Shown: positions 54,718-63,397 of the stretch, piece after piece | Numbering within the stretch: position 1 is the first letter of the stretch | Layout of the letters: each line of letters begins with the position of its first letter | DNA from: Salipiger pallidus | GTDB taxonomy: Bacteria > Pseudomonadota > Alphaproteobacteria > Rhodobacterales > Rhodobacteraceae | Reading direction: 5' to 3' | Assembly: GCF_014643635.1 (NCBI RefSeq) | Contig: NZ_BMJV01000004.1 | Coordinates: 372,001-436,000, forward strand | DNA length: 64,000 nucleotides | Translations under genes and position numbers: made by a program | Notes under the pieces: generated by a model | Seen by the model: only the letters and a program-made list of their open reading frames with translations | Told to the model about the DNA's origin: nothing | The model's database searches: none

Positions 54718-54783
54718 AAGGGGGCTCTGCCCCCGTCTCCTGCGGAGACTCCCCCGGGATATTTGGGGTCAAAGGAAACGGGG
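54718..54783 (+). repeat. Dispersed intergenic hairpin element, copy E
   Basis: GGGGGC-TCT-GCCCCC is followed by CTCCTGCGGAGACTCCCCCG and GGATATTTGGGGTCAAAGG. It lies between the terminator and the 3' end of the response-regulator gene. Confidence 0.65.
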
Positions 54784-54789
54784 GCGAGG

Positions 54790-55425
54790 TCAGCCGTTTA
54801 CGCCGGTACCCTGCAGGACGCCATGTTCAAGCGCGTAGCGGGTGAGGCCGGCGGTGGAGCTGATGCCCAGCTTGCGCTTGATGTTCTTGCGGTGGGTTTC
54901 CACCGTGCGCACCGAGATGTCGAGCGCGATGGCCACTTCCTTGTTGGACTTGCCCTGTGCCAGCTGCAGCAGCACCACCTGTTCGCGGTTGGTGAGTTGC
55001 TCGCGTCCGCCGGACATCACCGGGCGCAGTGCGCCTTCGGCACCGGTGCAGAGGTAACGCTCGCCCGCCATGACCGCGTCGATGGCGCGCTTGACCTCCT
55101 CGGAGGGCACGTCCTTGAGCACGTAGCCCGAGGCGCCGTGGCCGAGCGCGGTGGAGACGTATTCCGGTGTGTCGTGCATCGAGAGCACCAGCACCCGGGT
55201 TTCGGGGCGCTGCTCCAGGATCATTTCGGTTGCCGAGAGGCCGCCTATGCCGGGCATGTTGAGATCCATCAGGATCACGTCAGGGGCCAGCTCTTCGAGC
55301 CGGTCGACGATCTCCTGTCCTCCGGAGAGGGTGGCGACGACAGTGATATCGTCGTAGCCGTCGAGGATGGCCTCGATGCCCTCGGCCACGAGGGGATGGT
55401 CGTCGACGATCACGACACGGGTCAT
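54790..55425 (-). CDS. NarL/FixJ-family response regulator
   Basis: This 211-residue regulator has a receiver domain with acidic pocket D8-D9, phospho-acceptor D54 in ILMDLNMPG, S82 and K104. A LuxR-type HTH follows at about 145-205 (LTNREQVVLLQLAQGKSNKEVAIALDISVRTVETHRKNI pattern). It activates or represses transcription after phosphorylation. Its ATG overlaps the stop codon of the upstream histidine kinase (ATGA), so the two are translationally coupled. The pair is divergent from a TRAP transporter operon, the likely target. Confidence 0.93.
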   Translation of the reverse strand: MTRVVIVDDHPLVAEGIEAILDGYDDITVVATLSGGQEIVDRLEELAPDVILMDLNMPGIGGLSATEMILEQRPETRVLVLSMHDTPEYVSTALGHGASGYVLKDVPSEEVKRAIDAVMAGERYLCTGAEGALRPVMSGGREQLTNREQVVLLQLAQGKSNKEVAIALDISVRTVETHRKNIKRKLGISSTAGLTRYALEHGVLQGTGVNG

Positions 55426-56840
55426 GCGCTTGCCTTTGGTTGCGAGCGGCCCTCTTCGGGGGGCAGCAGGTGCGAGAGCGGGATCTGCGCTTCGATAACC
55501 GTCCCATGGCGCGAGGACAAGACGCGCAGGGCCCCTCCCAGTTGATCCATGCGCTCTTGCATGTTGCGCAGGCCAATGCCCCTGCGTCCTTCCTGCGGGG
55601 CTGGGGGGATGCCGCTGCCATTGTCGCTGATCCGCAGGGTGCAGCCCTTGCGGTGGCCACGCAGGTCCACGTCGACGCGGGTGGCCTCGGAGTGGCGTTC
55701 GATGTTGGTCAGCGCTTCCTGCGCGATGCGGTAGAGCGCGATACGCCCCTCCTGGTCGATGCGGTTGCGGAACACCACCGTCTCGAAGCTGGCTTCAATG
55801 CCGGTGCGGGTCGTGAAGTCGTCCACCAGAGCCTTGATCGCTGGGCCAAGTCCGAGATCGTCAAGCACGCCGGGCCGCAAATCGCGGCTGATGCGGCGCA
55901 CCTCCTGAATGGCGCCGGAGAGGTTGCCCTGGCCGCGCTCGAGCGCCTCGGCCGCGCGGGGATCACCGGTGGTGACCCGCCGCTTTGCAATGTCGAGCGC
56001 GTATTTCACGCCCACGAGGATCTGGCTGATGCCGTCATGCAGTTCCCGCGCCACGCGGCCCCGTTCCTCTTCCTGCGCATCGAAGACGCGCTGGGTGAGT
56101 TCCTTGAGCTTGGCGTCCGCCAGCCGCCGTTCGCGCAGGTTCATCACGAGGCCCGACAGGAACACCGTGAGCAGCGCCGCCAAGGTGATGCCGCTGATGT
56201 AGAGAAAGGTCTGGCGCACGCGTTCTTCGACACCCGCGCGGGCCAGCGCGACCTGGTCGACAATGTCGTCGATCCACACCCCGGTGCCCACCGCCCATTG
56301 CCAGTCCTGAAAGCCCAGCACGAAGGTGATCATCCGCGCCTCTTCCCCGGTCGAGGGCTTGGGCCAGAGATAGCTGTGATAGCCCGAGCCCGCGCGCGCA
56401 AGTTCGATCAGGCGGTCGGTGATGGGCGTGCCCTCGCTGTCGGTCATGCCGGTCCAGTCGCCACCGATGAGTTCCGTGTGGCGGGGTGAGACGAGGTTCA
56501 CCCCGTCGTAATCGTAGACGAAGAAGGATCCGTCCTCGCCGTAGATCATCGCGGCAAGGATCTGCGCCACCTCGCGCTTGGAGGCTTCGTCGTCGGGTGC
56601 GGCGCCGCCATAAATGAAGTAAAAGCCGTTGCGCGCTTGCGTCACGTAGTTGCGCAGCTCGGCCTTCTTGGTCTCGATCAGCTGGATCTCGAGCGCTCGG
56701 ATCTCGCGGTCGGCCATCTCCCGCGATTGCCAGGCCACCACCACGGCGATGGCTGCCGCCGCGAAGATCAGCGGCAGCGAGGCAAGGAGGAACAGTTTCT
56801 GCCCGTAGCTCAGGTGAAGACGGTCGAGAATCGCACGCAT
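55422..56840 (-). CDS. Cache-domain sensor histidine kinase, HisKA_3 type
   Basis: The protein has 472 residues. A membrane helix at about 16-37 is followed by a periplasmic single-Cache domain (about 40-205, with FYFIYGG, GEDGSFFVYDYDGVNLVSP and ITFVLGFQDWQWAVGTGVWI), which in relatives binds carboxylates or small solutes. A second helix lies at 211-235. The HisKA_3 dimerisation/phosphoacceptor box has H268 in RVARELHDGISQIL, and an HATPase domain contains SDNGSGIP and GIGLRNMQERM. I chose the ATG at 56840 (MRAILDRLHLSYGQK); the frame is open 126 bases further upstream. It is coupled to the NarL-type regulator and divergent from the TRAP genes. Confidence 0.92.
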   Translation of the reverse strand: MRAILDRLHLSYGQKLFLLASLPLIFAAAAIAVVVAWQSREMADREIRALEIQLIETKKAELRNYVTQARNGFYFIYGGAAPDDEASKREVAQILAAMIYGEDGSFFVYDYDGVNLVSPRHTELIGGDWTGMTDSEGTPITDRLIELARAGSGYHSYLWPKPSTGEEARMITFVLGFQDWQWAVGTGVWIDDIVDQVALARAGVEERVRQTFLYISGITLAALLTVFLSGLVMNLRERRLADAKLKELTQRVFDAQEEERGRVARELHDGISQILVGVKYALDIAKRRVTTGDPRAAEALERGQGNLSGAIQEVRRISRDLRPGVLDDLGLGPAIKALVDDFTTRTGIEASFETVVFRNRIDQEGRIALYRIAQEALTNIERHSEATRVDVDLRGHRKGCTLRISDNGSGIPPAPQEGRRGIGLRNMQERMDQLGGALRVLSSRHGTVIEAQIPLSHLLPPEEGRSQPKASA

Positions 56841-57099
56841 GTCATTGGATATGCCGTGAGGCGGGCCGCTGTCCAAACCTGTTTCCCCGCCCGCCCTAAG
56901 ACGATGATGCGCGCCGACGCTGGCCGAAAAGCCCATACAAGTGCCGCAAATTTCCGCAGCGTCCACGCAAGATAAATGCTCAACTCCGTAGCACTGGGTA
57001 TTTTGCGGATAGCGTTCACGTTCTAGTGTGCCTGCTACGTAACGATCCGCGCGGGACCGGGAGGAGCTGGGGACCGCTCGTCAAATCGGGAGGACACAC

Positions 57100-58185
57100 A
57101 TGGATCGCCGTTCTTTTCTGAGGGCCACCACTGCCGGTGGCGCTGCCGCTGCCGCGTCTGCACTGGCCGCACCGGCCTACGCGCAGGGCAAGCGCACGCT
57201 GACCCTCGTCACCACCTGGGGCCGCGGCCTTGCCGGTGTGCATGACAGCGCGCAATACTGCGCCGACCAGATCACTGCTGCCACCGACGGCCAGCTGACC
57301 GTCGACCTCAAGGCAGCGGGCGAGCTCGTGGGCGCGTTCGAGGTGTTCGACGCCGTGTCCGCCGGGCAGGCCGACATGTACCACGGCGTGGATTACTACT
57401 TCCTTGGTCAGCACCCGGCGATCAGCTTCTTCAGCCAGATCCCCTTCGGCATGAACTTCATGGAATACGCCAACTGGTGGTACCATGACGGCGGCATGGA
57501 GCTGGGCGACGAGCTTTACAGCATCTTCGGCCTCAAGGCCTTCCCGGCGGGCAACACCGGTCCGCAGTCGGGCGGCTGGTTCGCGCGCGAGATCAACAGC
57601 CCCGAGGATTTCCAGGGCCTCAAGTTCCGGATGCCGGGGCAGGGTGGCCAGGTGCTTGGCAAGCTGGGCGCGAGCGTTCAGAACCTGCCCGGCGCCGAAG
57701 TGTACCAGGCACTGTCCTCGGGTGCGATCGACGGTACCGAGTGGATCGGGCCGTGGGCCGACGAGAAGGCCGGTTTCCAGGAAATCACCAAGACCTACTA
57801 CACCGCGGGCTTCCACGAGCCGGGTCCGAACCTCAACCTGACCATGAACCTCGAGACCTACGAGAGCCTGTCGCAGCAGCACAAGGATATCGTGGCGAAC
57901 GTGGCGCGCGCGTCGAACATCTGGTCGATGTCGCTGTTCATGGCCAACAACTCGGCGGCGCTGCAGCGCCTTCAGTCGGGTGGCGTGAAGGTCATGGAAT
58001 TCCCCGACAGCGTCTGGGATGCCTTCGGTGCCGCCGCCAAGGAAGTGGTCGAAGAGCCCATGGGCGACGAGCTCTACAAGCGCTGCTACGACAGCTACAT
58101 GGAGTCGCTGAAATCGTCGGCTCAGTGGATCGCCCGTTCCGAAGGCGCGACCGCCGCGCAGCGCAACCGCATCATGGGCCTGTGA
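57100..58185 (+). CDS. TRAP transporter substrate-binding protein, Tat-exported
   Basis: This 361-residue DctP-family periplasmic binding protein has a twin-arginine signal, MDRRSFLRATTAGGAAAAAS.., with cleavage after AYA (residue 28). The mature part is TakP-like: TTWGRGLAGVHDSAQYCADQI at the start, PFGMNFMEY, and FRMPGQGGQVLGKLGA with the conserved arginine that fixes the ligand carboxylate, then GAIDGTEWIGPW. Related proteins bind 2-oxo acids or other monocarboxylates. The start is the ATG at 57100, shortly after a GGGAGGAC. A hairpin follows the stop before the permease genes, so the binding protein is probably made in excess. Confidence 0.92.
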   Translation: MDRRSFLRATTAGGAAAAASALAAPAYAQGKRTLTLVTTWGRGLAGVHDSAQYCADQITAATDGQLTVDLKAAGELVGAFEVFDAVSAGQADMYHGVDYYFLGQHPAISFFSQIPFGMNFMEYANWWYHDGGMELGDELYSIFGLKAFPAGNTGPQSGGWFAREINSPEDFQGLKFRMPGQGGQVLGKLGASVQNLPGAEVYQALSSGAIDGTEWIGPWADEKAGFQEITKTYYTAGFHEPGPNLNLTMNLETYESLSQQHKDIVANVARASNIWSMSLFMANNSAALQRLQSGGVKVMEFPDSVWDAFGAAAKEVVEEPMGDELYKRCYDSYMESLKSSAQWIARSEGATAAQRNRIMGL

Positions 58186-58205
58186 TCCCACGCGTTTGAC
58201 GGCAA

Positions 58206-58232
58206 GACGCCCCCGCACCGCGCGGGGGCGTC
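58206..58232 (+). terminator. Hairpin between TRAP binding-protein and permease genes
   Basis: GACGCCCCCGC pairs perfectly with GCGGGGGCGTC around five bases, with no U run. Such a structure usually protects the upstream mRNA end and lowers read-through into the permease genes. Confidence 0.65.
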
Positions 58233-58337
58233 CCTGTTTCCGGCGGATATCCCGCACCCGGCCCCGGGCCGGGCGGGCCCCGCCTCCTGACCAAAGACAC
58301 AAGTCATAAAGACACAAGCAATGAGGGGGCTCCGGTC

Positions 58338-59267
58338 ATGGAAGAGGCAGCCTCGGGCGGGGCAATCGCGGGTATCGCGGGGTTTCTGGCCTGGTTCTTC
58401 GGCAATATCGCCATGTCATTCTACAATTTCGTCTACGCCCTGACGCACCCGGCCAGCTGGCTGGACTGGTCGAACGCCGAAGCGGTCATGCGCTTCGTCT
58501 ACTACGGTGCCTCGGCGGAGTTCTTCTTTGTCGTGCTCACCGCGTTTCTGGTGCTCACCGCCTTGGGGCTGTGGCGCAGCGGCGCCATGTGGGCGATGGT
58601 GCGGGGGCTCGAGTGGTTCCACAACGGCATCGGCCGCATCGCCGCCTGGGCAGGCCTCATCATGGTGCTGCAGCAGGTGGTCATCATCATGGTTCAGCGC
58701 ATCTTCGCGCGGCCCGACATCGGCTTCGGCTTCGGCGTGCCCGTCAGCTTCGACGTGAGCTGGTGGTCCGAAGAGCTCAAGCTCTACAATGCCATCGTGG
58801 TCTGCCTGTGCCTTGCCTACACCTTCGTGCAGGGCGGGCATGTGCGCGTCGACCTCGTCTATGCGCCGGTAAGCTACCGCGCCAAGAAAATCATCGACAT
58901 GACCGGCAGCATCATCTTCATGATGCCCATGGCCGTGCTCATGTGGCTCTATTCGTGGTACTTCATGTGGCGCCACCTCATCACGCCGAAGCCCTCGGCC
59001 TCCGAAGGATTCGACCGGCTGCTGATGAAGGCCCGCGCCCTGCGCTGGAACGTCGAGACCATCGGCTTCAGCCCCAACGGGTTCTCCGCCTACTTCCTGT
59101 TCAAGATCCTGATCGTGCTCATGTGCGCCTTCATCTTCCTGCAGGCGGTCACGTTCTTCTGGCGCTCGCTTCTGGAGCTGCGCGAGGGGCCCGAGAGCGA
59201 AGGCAAATACCATGACCATGACCGGATCGAGGCTGGTGAAGAAGCCTACGATCACGCCGAATTCTAA
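58338..59267 (+). CDS. TRAP transporter small permease subunit, oversized
   Basis: DctQ-type proteins form the small membrane subunit of TRAP importers, normally 160-200 residues with four helices. This one has 309 residues. An extra hydrophobic N-terminal region (IAGIAGFLAWFFGNIAMSFYNFVYAL; FFFVVLTAFLVLTALGLW) precedes the DctQ core, where AYTFVQGGHVRVDLVYAPV is the conserved family motif near residue 155-180. The last 30 residues are polar and charged. The ATG at 58338 follows GAGGGGGCTCCGGTC. The large subunit gene starts 10 bases after the stop. Confidence 0.88.
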   Translation: MEEAASGGAIAGIAGFLAWFFGNIAMSFYNFVYALTHPASWLDWSNAEAVMRFVYYGASAEFFFVVLTAFLVLTALGLWRSGAMWAMVRGLEWFHNGIGRIAAWAGLIMVLQQVVIIMVQRIFARPDIGFGFGVPVSFDVSWWSEELKLYNAIVVCLCLAYTFVQGGHVRVDLVYAPVSYRAKKIIDMTGSIIFMMPMAVLMWLYSWYFMWRHLITPKPSASEGFDRLLMKARALRWNVETIGFSPNGFSAYFLFKILIVLMCAFIFLQAVTFFWRSLLELREGPESEGKYHDHDRIEAGEEAYDHAEF

Positions 59268-59277
59268 GGATTGACCC

Positions 59278-61632
59278 ATGCTGTTCGGACTTGATGGCGT
59301 CGAGATCGGCCTGATCATCGTCTTTCTCACGCTCTTTTCCTCGATCCTCTCGGGCTTCCCGGTGGCCTTTGCCATCGGCGGGGCTGGGGTGATCTCGTTC
59401 GGGATCATCGCCGCGCTCGACAGCGCGGGCCTGCTGATCCACCAGGCCATCGACAACTCGTCGCAGGCCTACCGCGACCTCGTGAACACGGGCGTCGTGG
59501 AAAGCACCATCTCCACCTTCCGCTACCCGGACCTGCCGCGCTACGACATGCCGGTGTTCGAGCGGGGCTGGGAAATGGCGATGGACCGCAACGTGTCCTT
59601 CATCGTCAACCGCATCAACGAACGGGTCATCGCCGGTGCCAGCATCGAGACGCTGCTGGCTGTGCTGATGTTCGTCATGATGGGCATCGTGCTGGAACGC
59701 TCGAAGATCGCGGACGATCTGCTGCAGACCATGGCGCGGGTCTTCGGACCTCTGCCCGGCGGTCTTGCGGTGTCTATCGTGGTGGTGGGCGCGTTCCTTG
59801 CCGCCTCGACCGGCATCGTCGGCGCGACGGTGGTGACCATGGGCCTGCTGGCCCTGCCCACCATGCTGCGCAACAACTACTCGCCGGAACTGGCCACGGG
59901 TGTCATCGCCGCGTCCGGCACACTGGGACAGATCATCCCGCCCTCCATCGTGATCGTGCTTCTGGGCACGCTGGCGGGAGATCTCTATTCCACCGCTCAG
60001 GAAGCACGGGCGCAGTCCATGGGCTGCACCGATGCGCTCACCTACCTTGGTGAGCCTGCGGTGGTTTCGGTGGGTACGCTCTTCCAGGCGGCGCTTTTGC
60101 CGGGGATTCTGCTGGCGGGGCTCTATGCTGCCTATGCCTTCGGCTATGCCATGCTCAACCCGCACAAGGCACCGCCTGTCATGGGCGAAGGTGCCATCGG
60201 CGAGCCGGTGACCCGCGGCGAGGCCTTCACCTGGTACCTTGGCGTGCCGCTGCTACTGATCGTGGCGACGATCGGTTTCGGTCAGCTCAACGTGGTGGGC
60301 AGCCAGTCCTTGACCGTGTCGTCCTTCTCGGATGCGGGCCAGACGGCGAGCCTGCGCACCAACGTGAGCGAGCAGTGCCAGGCCGCGATGATCGACCTGC
60401 ACGGCCAGTCCGCATGGGATGACGCTGTGGCCGAGCAGTCTGCCATCGACGCCTCTGGCGGCGTGGACAGCGGCCATCGCCTGTCGGAAGAAGAGATGTC
60501 GATCGCGTTTCAGGCCAAGATCGACAATGCCGCGCCCATCGGCACCGGTATCGCGGTCCTGACCGTTCTGCTCGGCATCACCCTTGCGTGGGGCCGGGCG
60601 GTGTCGCCCATGTCCTCGCCCCTGCCGCTGCTGATCGGCGCGGGGGGGCTTGCGCTCGGGCTGCTGGTGGACATCGCCTTCATCGGGCCACAGACCTCCG
60701 CGGGGGCGACCGTGCTGATGATGCTGATCCCATGGGCGCTGGCGCTTTACGGGTGCAAGCACGCGGCGCAGCGTCTGGCGACCAACGATCTCATCCGGGT
60801 GGTGTTCCCGCCGCTGGTGCTGATCGTGGCGGTGCTCGGCTCCATTCTCGGTGGCATCACCAACCCCACGCCCGCTGCGGCACTGGGGGCAGCAGGGGCC
60901 ATCATGCTGGCCGCGTTCCGCAAGCTGAAGGAAGAGGACAAGTCCACCCGCGTGGTGCTGTGGTCGACCTTCGCGGTGGTGCTGATGATCCTCATCGGGA
61001 TGAACTTCGATCTGCGGGTGCAGAACGAAAGCGTGAGCGCGGAAAGCTGGATCGCCTTCGTGCTGGCCAACGCCGCCTATCTCTACGCCCTGTTCGGCCT
61101 GTTCTTCAGCTGCTGGGTGCTGTTCCGCGCAGGGGTGCTGAGCCCCGCGGTGCGCGAGACGGCCAAGGTCACGTCCATGGTGTTCACCATCCTCGTGGCC
61201 TCGCAGCTGCTGAACCTCGTGGTGATCTCCTTCGGGGGTGAGCATTACATCCAGCAGTTCCTGCAAAGCTTCGACAATGAACACAAGGTGTTCCTCGTGG
61301 TGATGCTGGTGCTCTTCGTGCTGGGCTTCGTGCTCGACTTCCTCGAGATCATCTACATCGTAGTGCCCATCGTCGGGCCGGTGATCTACGGCGGCTCGTT
61401 CGACCCCAAATGGGTGACGATCATGATCGCAGTGAACCTGCAGACCTCGTTCCTGACGCCACCTTTCGGCTTTGCGCTGTTCTACCTGCGCGGGGTGGCA
61501 CCTGCGTCGGTGACCACCGGGCACATCTATCGGGGCGTCATTCCCTTCGTGCTGATCCAGGTGGCGGGCCTTGCGCTGCTTTGGTTCGCGCCGGGCATCG
61601 TGACCATCGTCCCGGATCTCATCCCGAACTGA
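59278..61632 (+). CDS. TRAP transporter large permease subunit, oversized
   Basis: DctM-type proteins carry out Na+-driven transport and usually have about 430 residues and 12 helices. This one has 784. The family motifs are intact: FSSILSGFPVAFAIGG at the N terminus, ATGVIAASGTLGQIIPPSI near residue 205-225, and the C-terminal LQTSFLTPPFGFALFYLRGV. Extra material includes a polar insertion at about residues 60-115 and a long central region at about 340-560, part soluble (TNVSEQCQAAMIDLHGQS) and part hydrophobic. Comparable large versions are known in marine alphaproteobacteria. Together with the two genes before it, it makes a complete importer. Confidence 0.9.
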   Translation: MLFGLDGVEIGLIIVFLTLFSSILSGFPVAFAIGGAGVISFGIIAALDSAGLLIHQAIDNSSQAYRDLVNTGVVESTISTFRYPDLPRYDMPVFERGWEMAMDRNVSFIVNRINERVIAGASIETLLAVLMFVMMGIVLERSKIADDLLQTMARVFGPLPGGLAVSIVVVGAFLAASTGIVGATVVTMGLLALPTMLRNNYSPELATGVIAASGTLGQIIPPSIVIVLLGTLAGDLYSTAQEARAQSMGCTDALTYLGEPAVVSVGTLFQAALLPGILLAGLYAAYAFGYAMLNPHKAPPVMGEGAIGEPVTRGEAFTWYLGVPLLLIVATIGFGQLNVVGSQSLTVSSFSDAGQTASLRTNVSEQCQAAMIDLHGQSAWDDAVAEQSAIDASGGVDSGHRLSEEEMSIAFQAKIDNAAPIGTGIAVLTVLLGITLAWGRAVSPMSSPLPLLIGAGGLALGLLVDIAFIGPQTSAGATVLMMLIPWALALYGCKHAAQRLATNDLIRVVFPPLVLIVAVLGSILGGITNPTPAAALGAAGAIMLAAFRKLKEEDKSTRVVLWSTFAVVLMILIGMNFDLRVQNESVSAESWIAFVLANAAYLYALFGLFFSCWVLFRAGVLSPAVRETAKVTSMVFTILVASQLLNLVVISFGGEHYIQQFLQSFDNEHKVFLVVMLVLFVLGFVLDFLEIIYIVVPIVGPVIYGGSFDPKWVTIMIAVNLQTSFLTPPFGFALFYLRGVAPASVTTGHIYRGVIPFVLIQVAGLALLWFAPGIVTIVPDLIPN

Positions 61633-61659
61633 TCCTCGGGACCATGACATGACAGAGAG

Positions 61660-61686
61660 GGGGCGGGCCGCAAGGTTCGCCCCTTC
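61660..61686 (+). terminator. Possible terminator after the TRAP operon
   Basis: GGGGCG pairs with CGCCCC across a 12-base loop, followed by TTCT. It is in the right place for a terminator but weak. Confidence 0.35.
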
Positions 61687-61755
61687 TCCTTGGGGCCACG
61701 CTTTCAGAGCAAACCTTATCAGGGCCCACCTTTCCCGCGCGCACAGGCTGCTGCT

Positions 61756-62289
61756 TCAGTATACGGCGCGCAGCGTCTCAGTCACGTCTTCGACGCCGTC
61801 TTGGGACAGGAGGTGGTGGCGGAAGATGAGGCGGTAGCTGTTGGTGTAAGCGTTGAAATCCGCCTCCCTGCGCACAAGGTCCGCCGGAAGGATCGCCGCC
61901 AGCCGGATACGGTACCCGGGATCGAAGATCACGACCGCAAGCCTGTCAAAACTGTCGAGATCGCGGATTGCCCCCAACTGGTAGCCGCTGGCATTGCTGC
62001 GCACCCGGCGAGACTTCACCTGGATCCGCAGGTTGCCGTCCGTGGCATCGAACCCCTTCTGAGAGCGCGCGGCGAGATCCCACCCGTGTGCCGTGGCAAA
62101 TATGTGCTCGGCAAGATCGCCGGTCATGTTGCCGGAGCGGATGACGCCCCGGTCGTGCAGCTCTCGCGCGATGGCACCATCCATATCCAGAAGCTCGCGT
62201 AGAGACAGCCGGTCATAGGTGGCCTGATCCGCAGAGGCGGCCGGGCAGAAGACCATGAGAATCGCGACGAGAACCAGATGCATGACCAC
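61756..62289 (-). CDS. PD-(D/E)XK-like protein with a signal-peptide-like start
   Basis: The 177-residue protein has a core pattern, LLDMDGAIARELHDRGVIR.., GDLAEHIFATAHGWDLAARSQKGFDATDGNLRIQVKSRR, which I recognise as the restriction-endonuclease-like DUF6998-type domain: E in GDLAE, D in KGFDATD, and QVK with the catalytic lysine. Such domains are normally cytoplasmic. Here the frame starts MVMHLVLVAILMVFCPAASADQ, which reads as a typical Sec signal peptide. Either the enzyme is exported, or the true start is further in. It is convergent with the TRAP operon; upstream, 220 bases separate it from the divergent amidotransferase gene. Function is unknown. Confidence 0.55.
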   Translation of the reverse strand: MVMHLVLVAILMVFCPAASADQATYDRLSLRELLDMDGAIARELHDRGVIRSGNMTGDLAEHIFATAHGWDLAARSQKGFDATDGNLRIQVKSRRVRSNASGYQLGAIRDLDSFDRLAVVIFDPGYRIRLAAILPADLVRREADFNAYTNSYRLIFRHHLLSQDGVEDVTETLRAVY

Positions 62290-62509
62290 AGCCTGCCGCA
62301 GACCCGCTTAGAAGTGGTTAATGCCGATCTGCCCAAAAAGGGGGCAGCCGCAGGGTCGTCACGCATCCCCGCACCATTTTTTCTATGAAGAAATTAATTT
62401 TCCTTGAGGTGAAAATTACTCCAAGGGCAAGTGCGATAGGGACAGGGCCGACACCGGCCCCGAATACACCTCGGGCCATCGCGGCCCCAAGCAACAACGG
62501 AGACTGAAG

Positions 62510-63397
62510 ATTTGCGGCATCGTTGGGCTGTTCCTCAAGAAGGAAGACCTGCGCCCCCGGTTGGGCGATCTGCTGACGGACATGCTGATCACCATGACCG
62601 ACCGTGGACCGGACAGCGCCGGGATCGCGATCTACGGCACGCCCGGAGAGGGCCACAAGATCACCGTCCAGTCCGATACGCCGGAAACGGATTTCGACGG
62701 CCTCGGTGATGCATTGGGCGCGGAGATCGGCGGCACGGTGACAACCCGGGTCAATGACACCCACGCCGTGCTCACCGTGCTGGAGGGCAGCCGCGCTGCC
62801 GCCATTGCCGCGCTCGAGGCGCGCGGACTTCGGATCATGGGGGTGGGCGAGACGATGGAGATCTACAAGGAAACCGGCCTGCCGCGCGACGTGGCCAAGC
62901 GCTTCGGCCTGCGGGACATGTCAGGCACCCATGGCATCGGGCACACCCGCATGGCCACGGAAAGCGCCGTCACCACTCTTGGCGCGCACCCGTTCAGCAC
63001 CGACGCGGACCAATGCCTCGTGCACAACGGGTCGCTGTCGAACCACAACACCATGCGCCGCATCCTCACCGAGAAGGGCTTCGCCCCGAAAACCGAGAAC
63101 GATACCGAGGTTGCCGCCTGCTACATCTCGTCCCGCATCGCCGAGGGCGCGGATCTTGGCACGGCGCTCGAGGGCACGCTGAACGATCTCGACGGGTTCT
63201 TCACCTTTGTCATGGGCACGAAGGACGGTTTCGGCGTGGTGCGCGACCCCATCGCCTGCAAGCCCGCTGTGATGGCCGAGACTGACGATTACGTCGCCTT
63301 CGGTAGCGAATACCGCGCCTTCGCCGGGCTGCCGGGGATCGAAAGCGCGAAGGTTTGGGAACCCGAACCCGCAACCGTCTACTTCTGGGAGCGCTGA
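62510..63397 (+). CDS. mgsA: Class II glutamine amidotransferase, MgsA/GlxB-like, apparent ATT start
   Basis: In the N-methylglutamate pathway the MgsA-MgsB-MgsC complex makes N-methylglutamate from methylamine and glutamate; MgsA corresponds to the class II glutaminase domain of glutamate synthase. The frame reads CGIVGLFLKKEDLRPRLGDLL from 62513, so Cys2 is the expected nucleophile. HTRMATES begins at 145 and HNGSLSNH at 172, both active-site loops. The codon before TGC is ATT, not ATG, with GGAG seven bases upstream. The first ATG or TTG inside the frame lies 17 codons later and would lose the nucleophile, so ATT is the only start that makes a working enzyme. The length is 295 residues. 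The stop overlaps the next ATG (TGATG). Confidence 0.8.
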   Translation: MCGIVGLFLKKEDLRPRLGDLLTDMLITMTDRGPDSAGIAIYGTPGEGHKITVQSDTPETDFDGLGDALGAEIGGTVTTRVNDTHAVLTVLEGSRAAAIAALEARGLRIMGVGETMEIYKETGLPRDVAKRFGLRDMSGTHGIGHTRMATESAVTTLGAHPFSTDADQCLVHNGSLSNHNTMRRILTEKGFAPKTENDTEVAACYISSRIAEGADLGTALEGTLNDLDGFFTFVMGTKDGFGVVRDPIACKPAVMAETDDYVAFGSEYRAFAGLPGIESAKVWEPEPATVYFWER

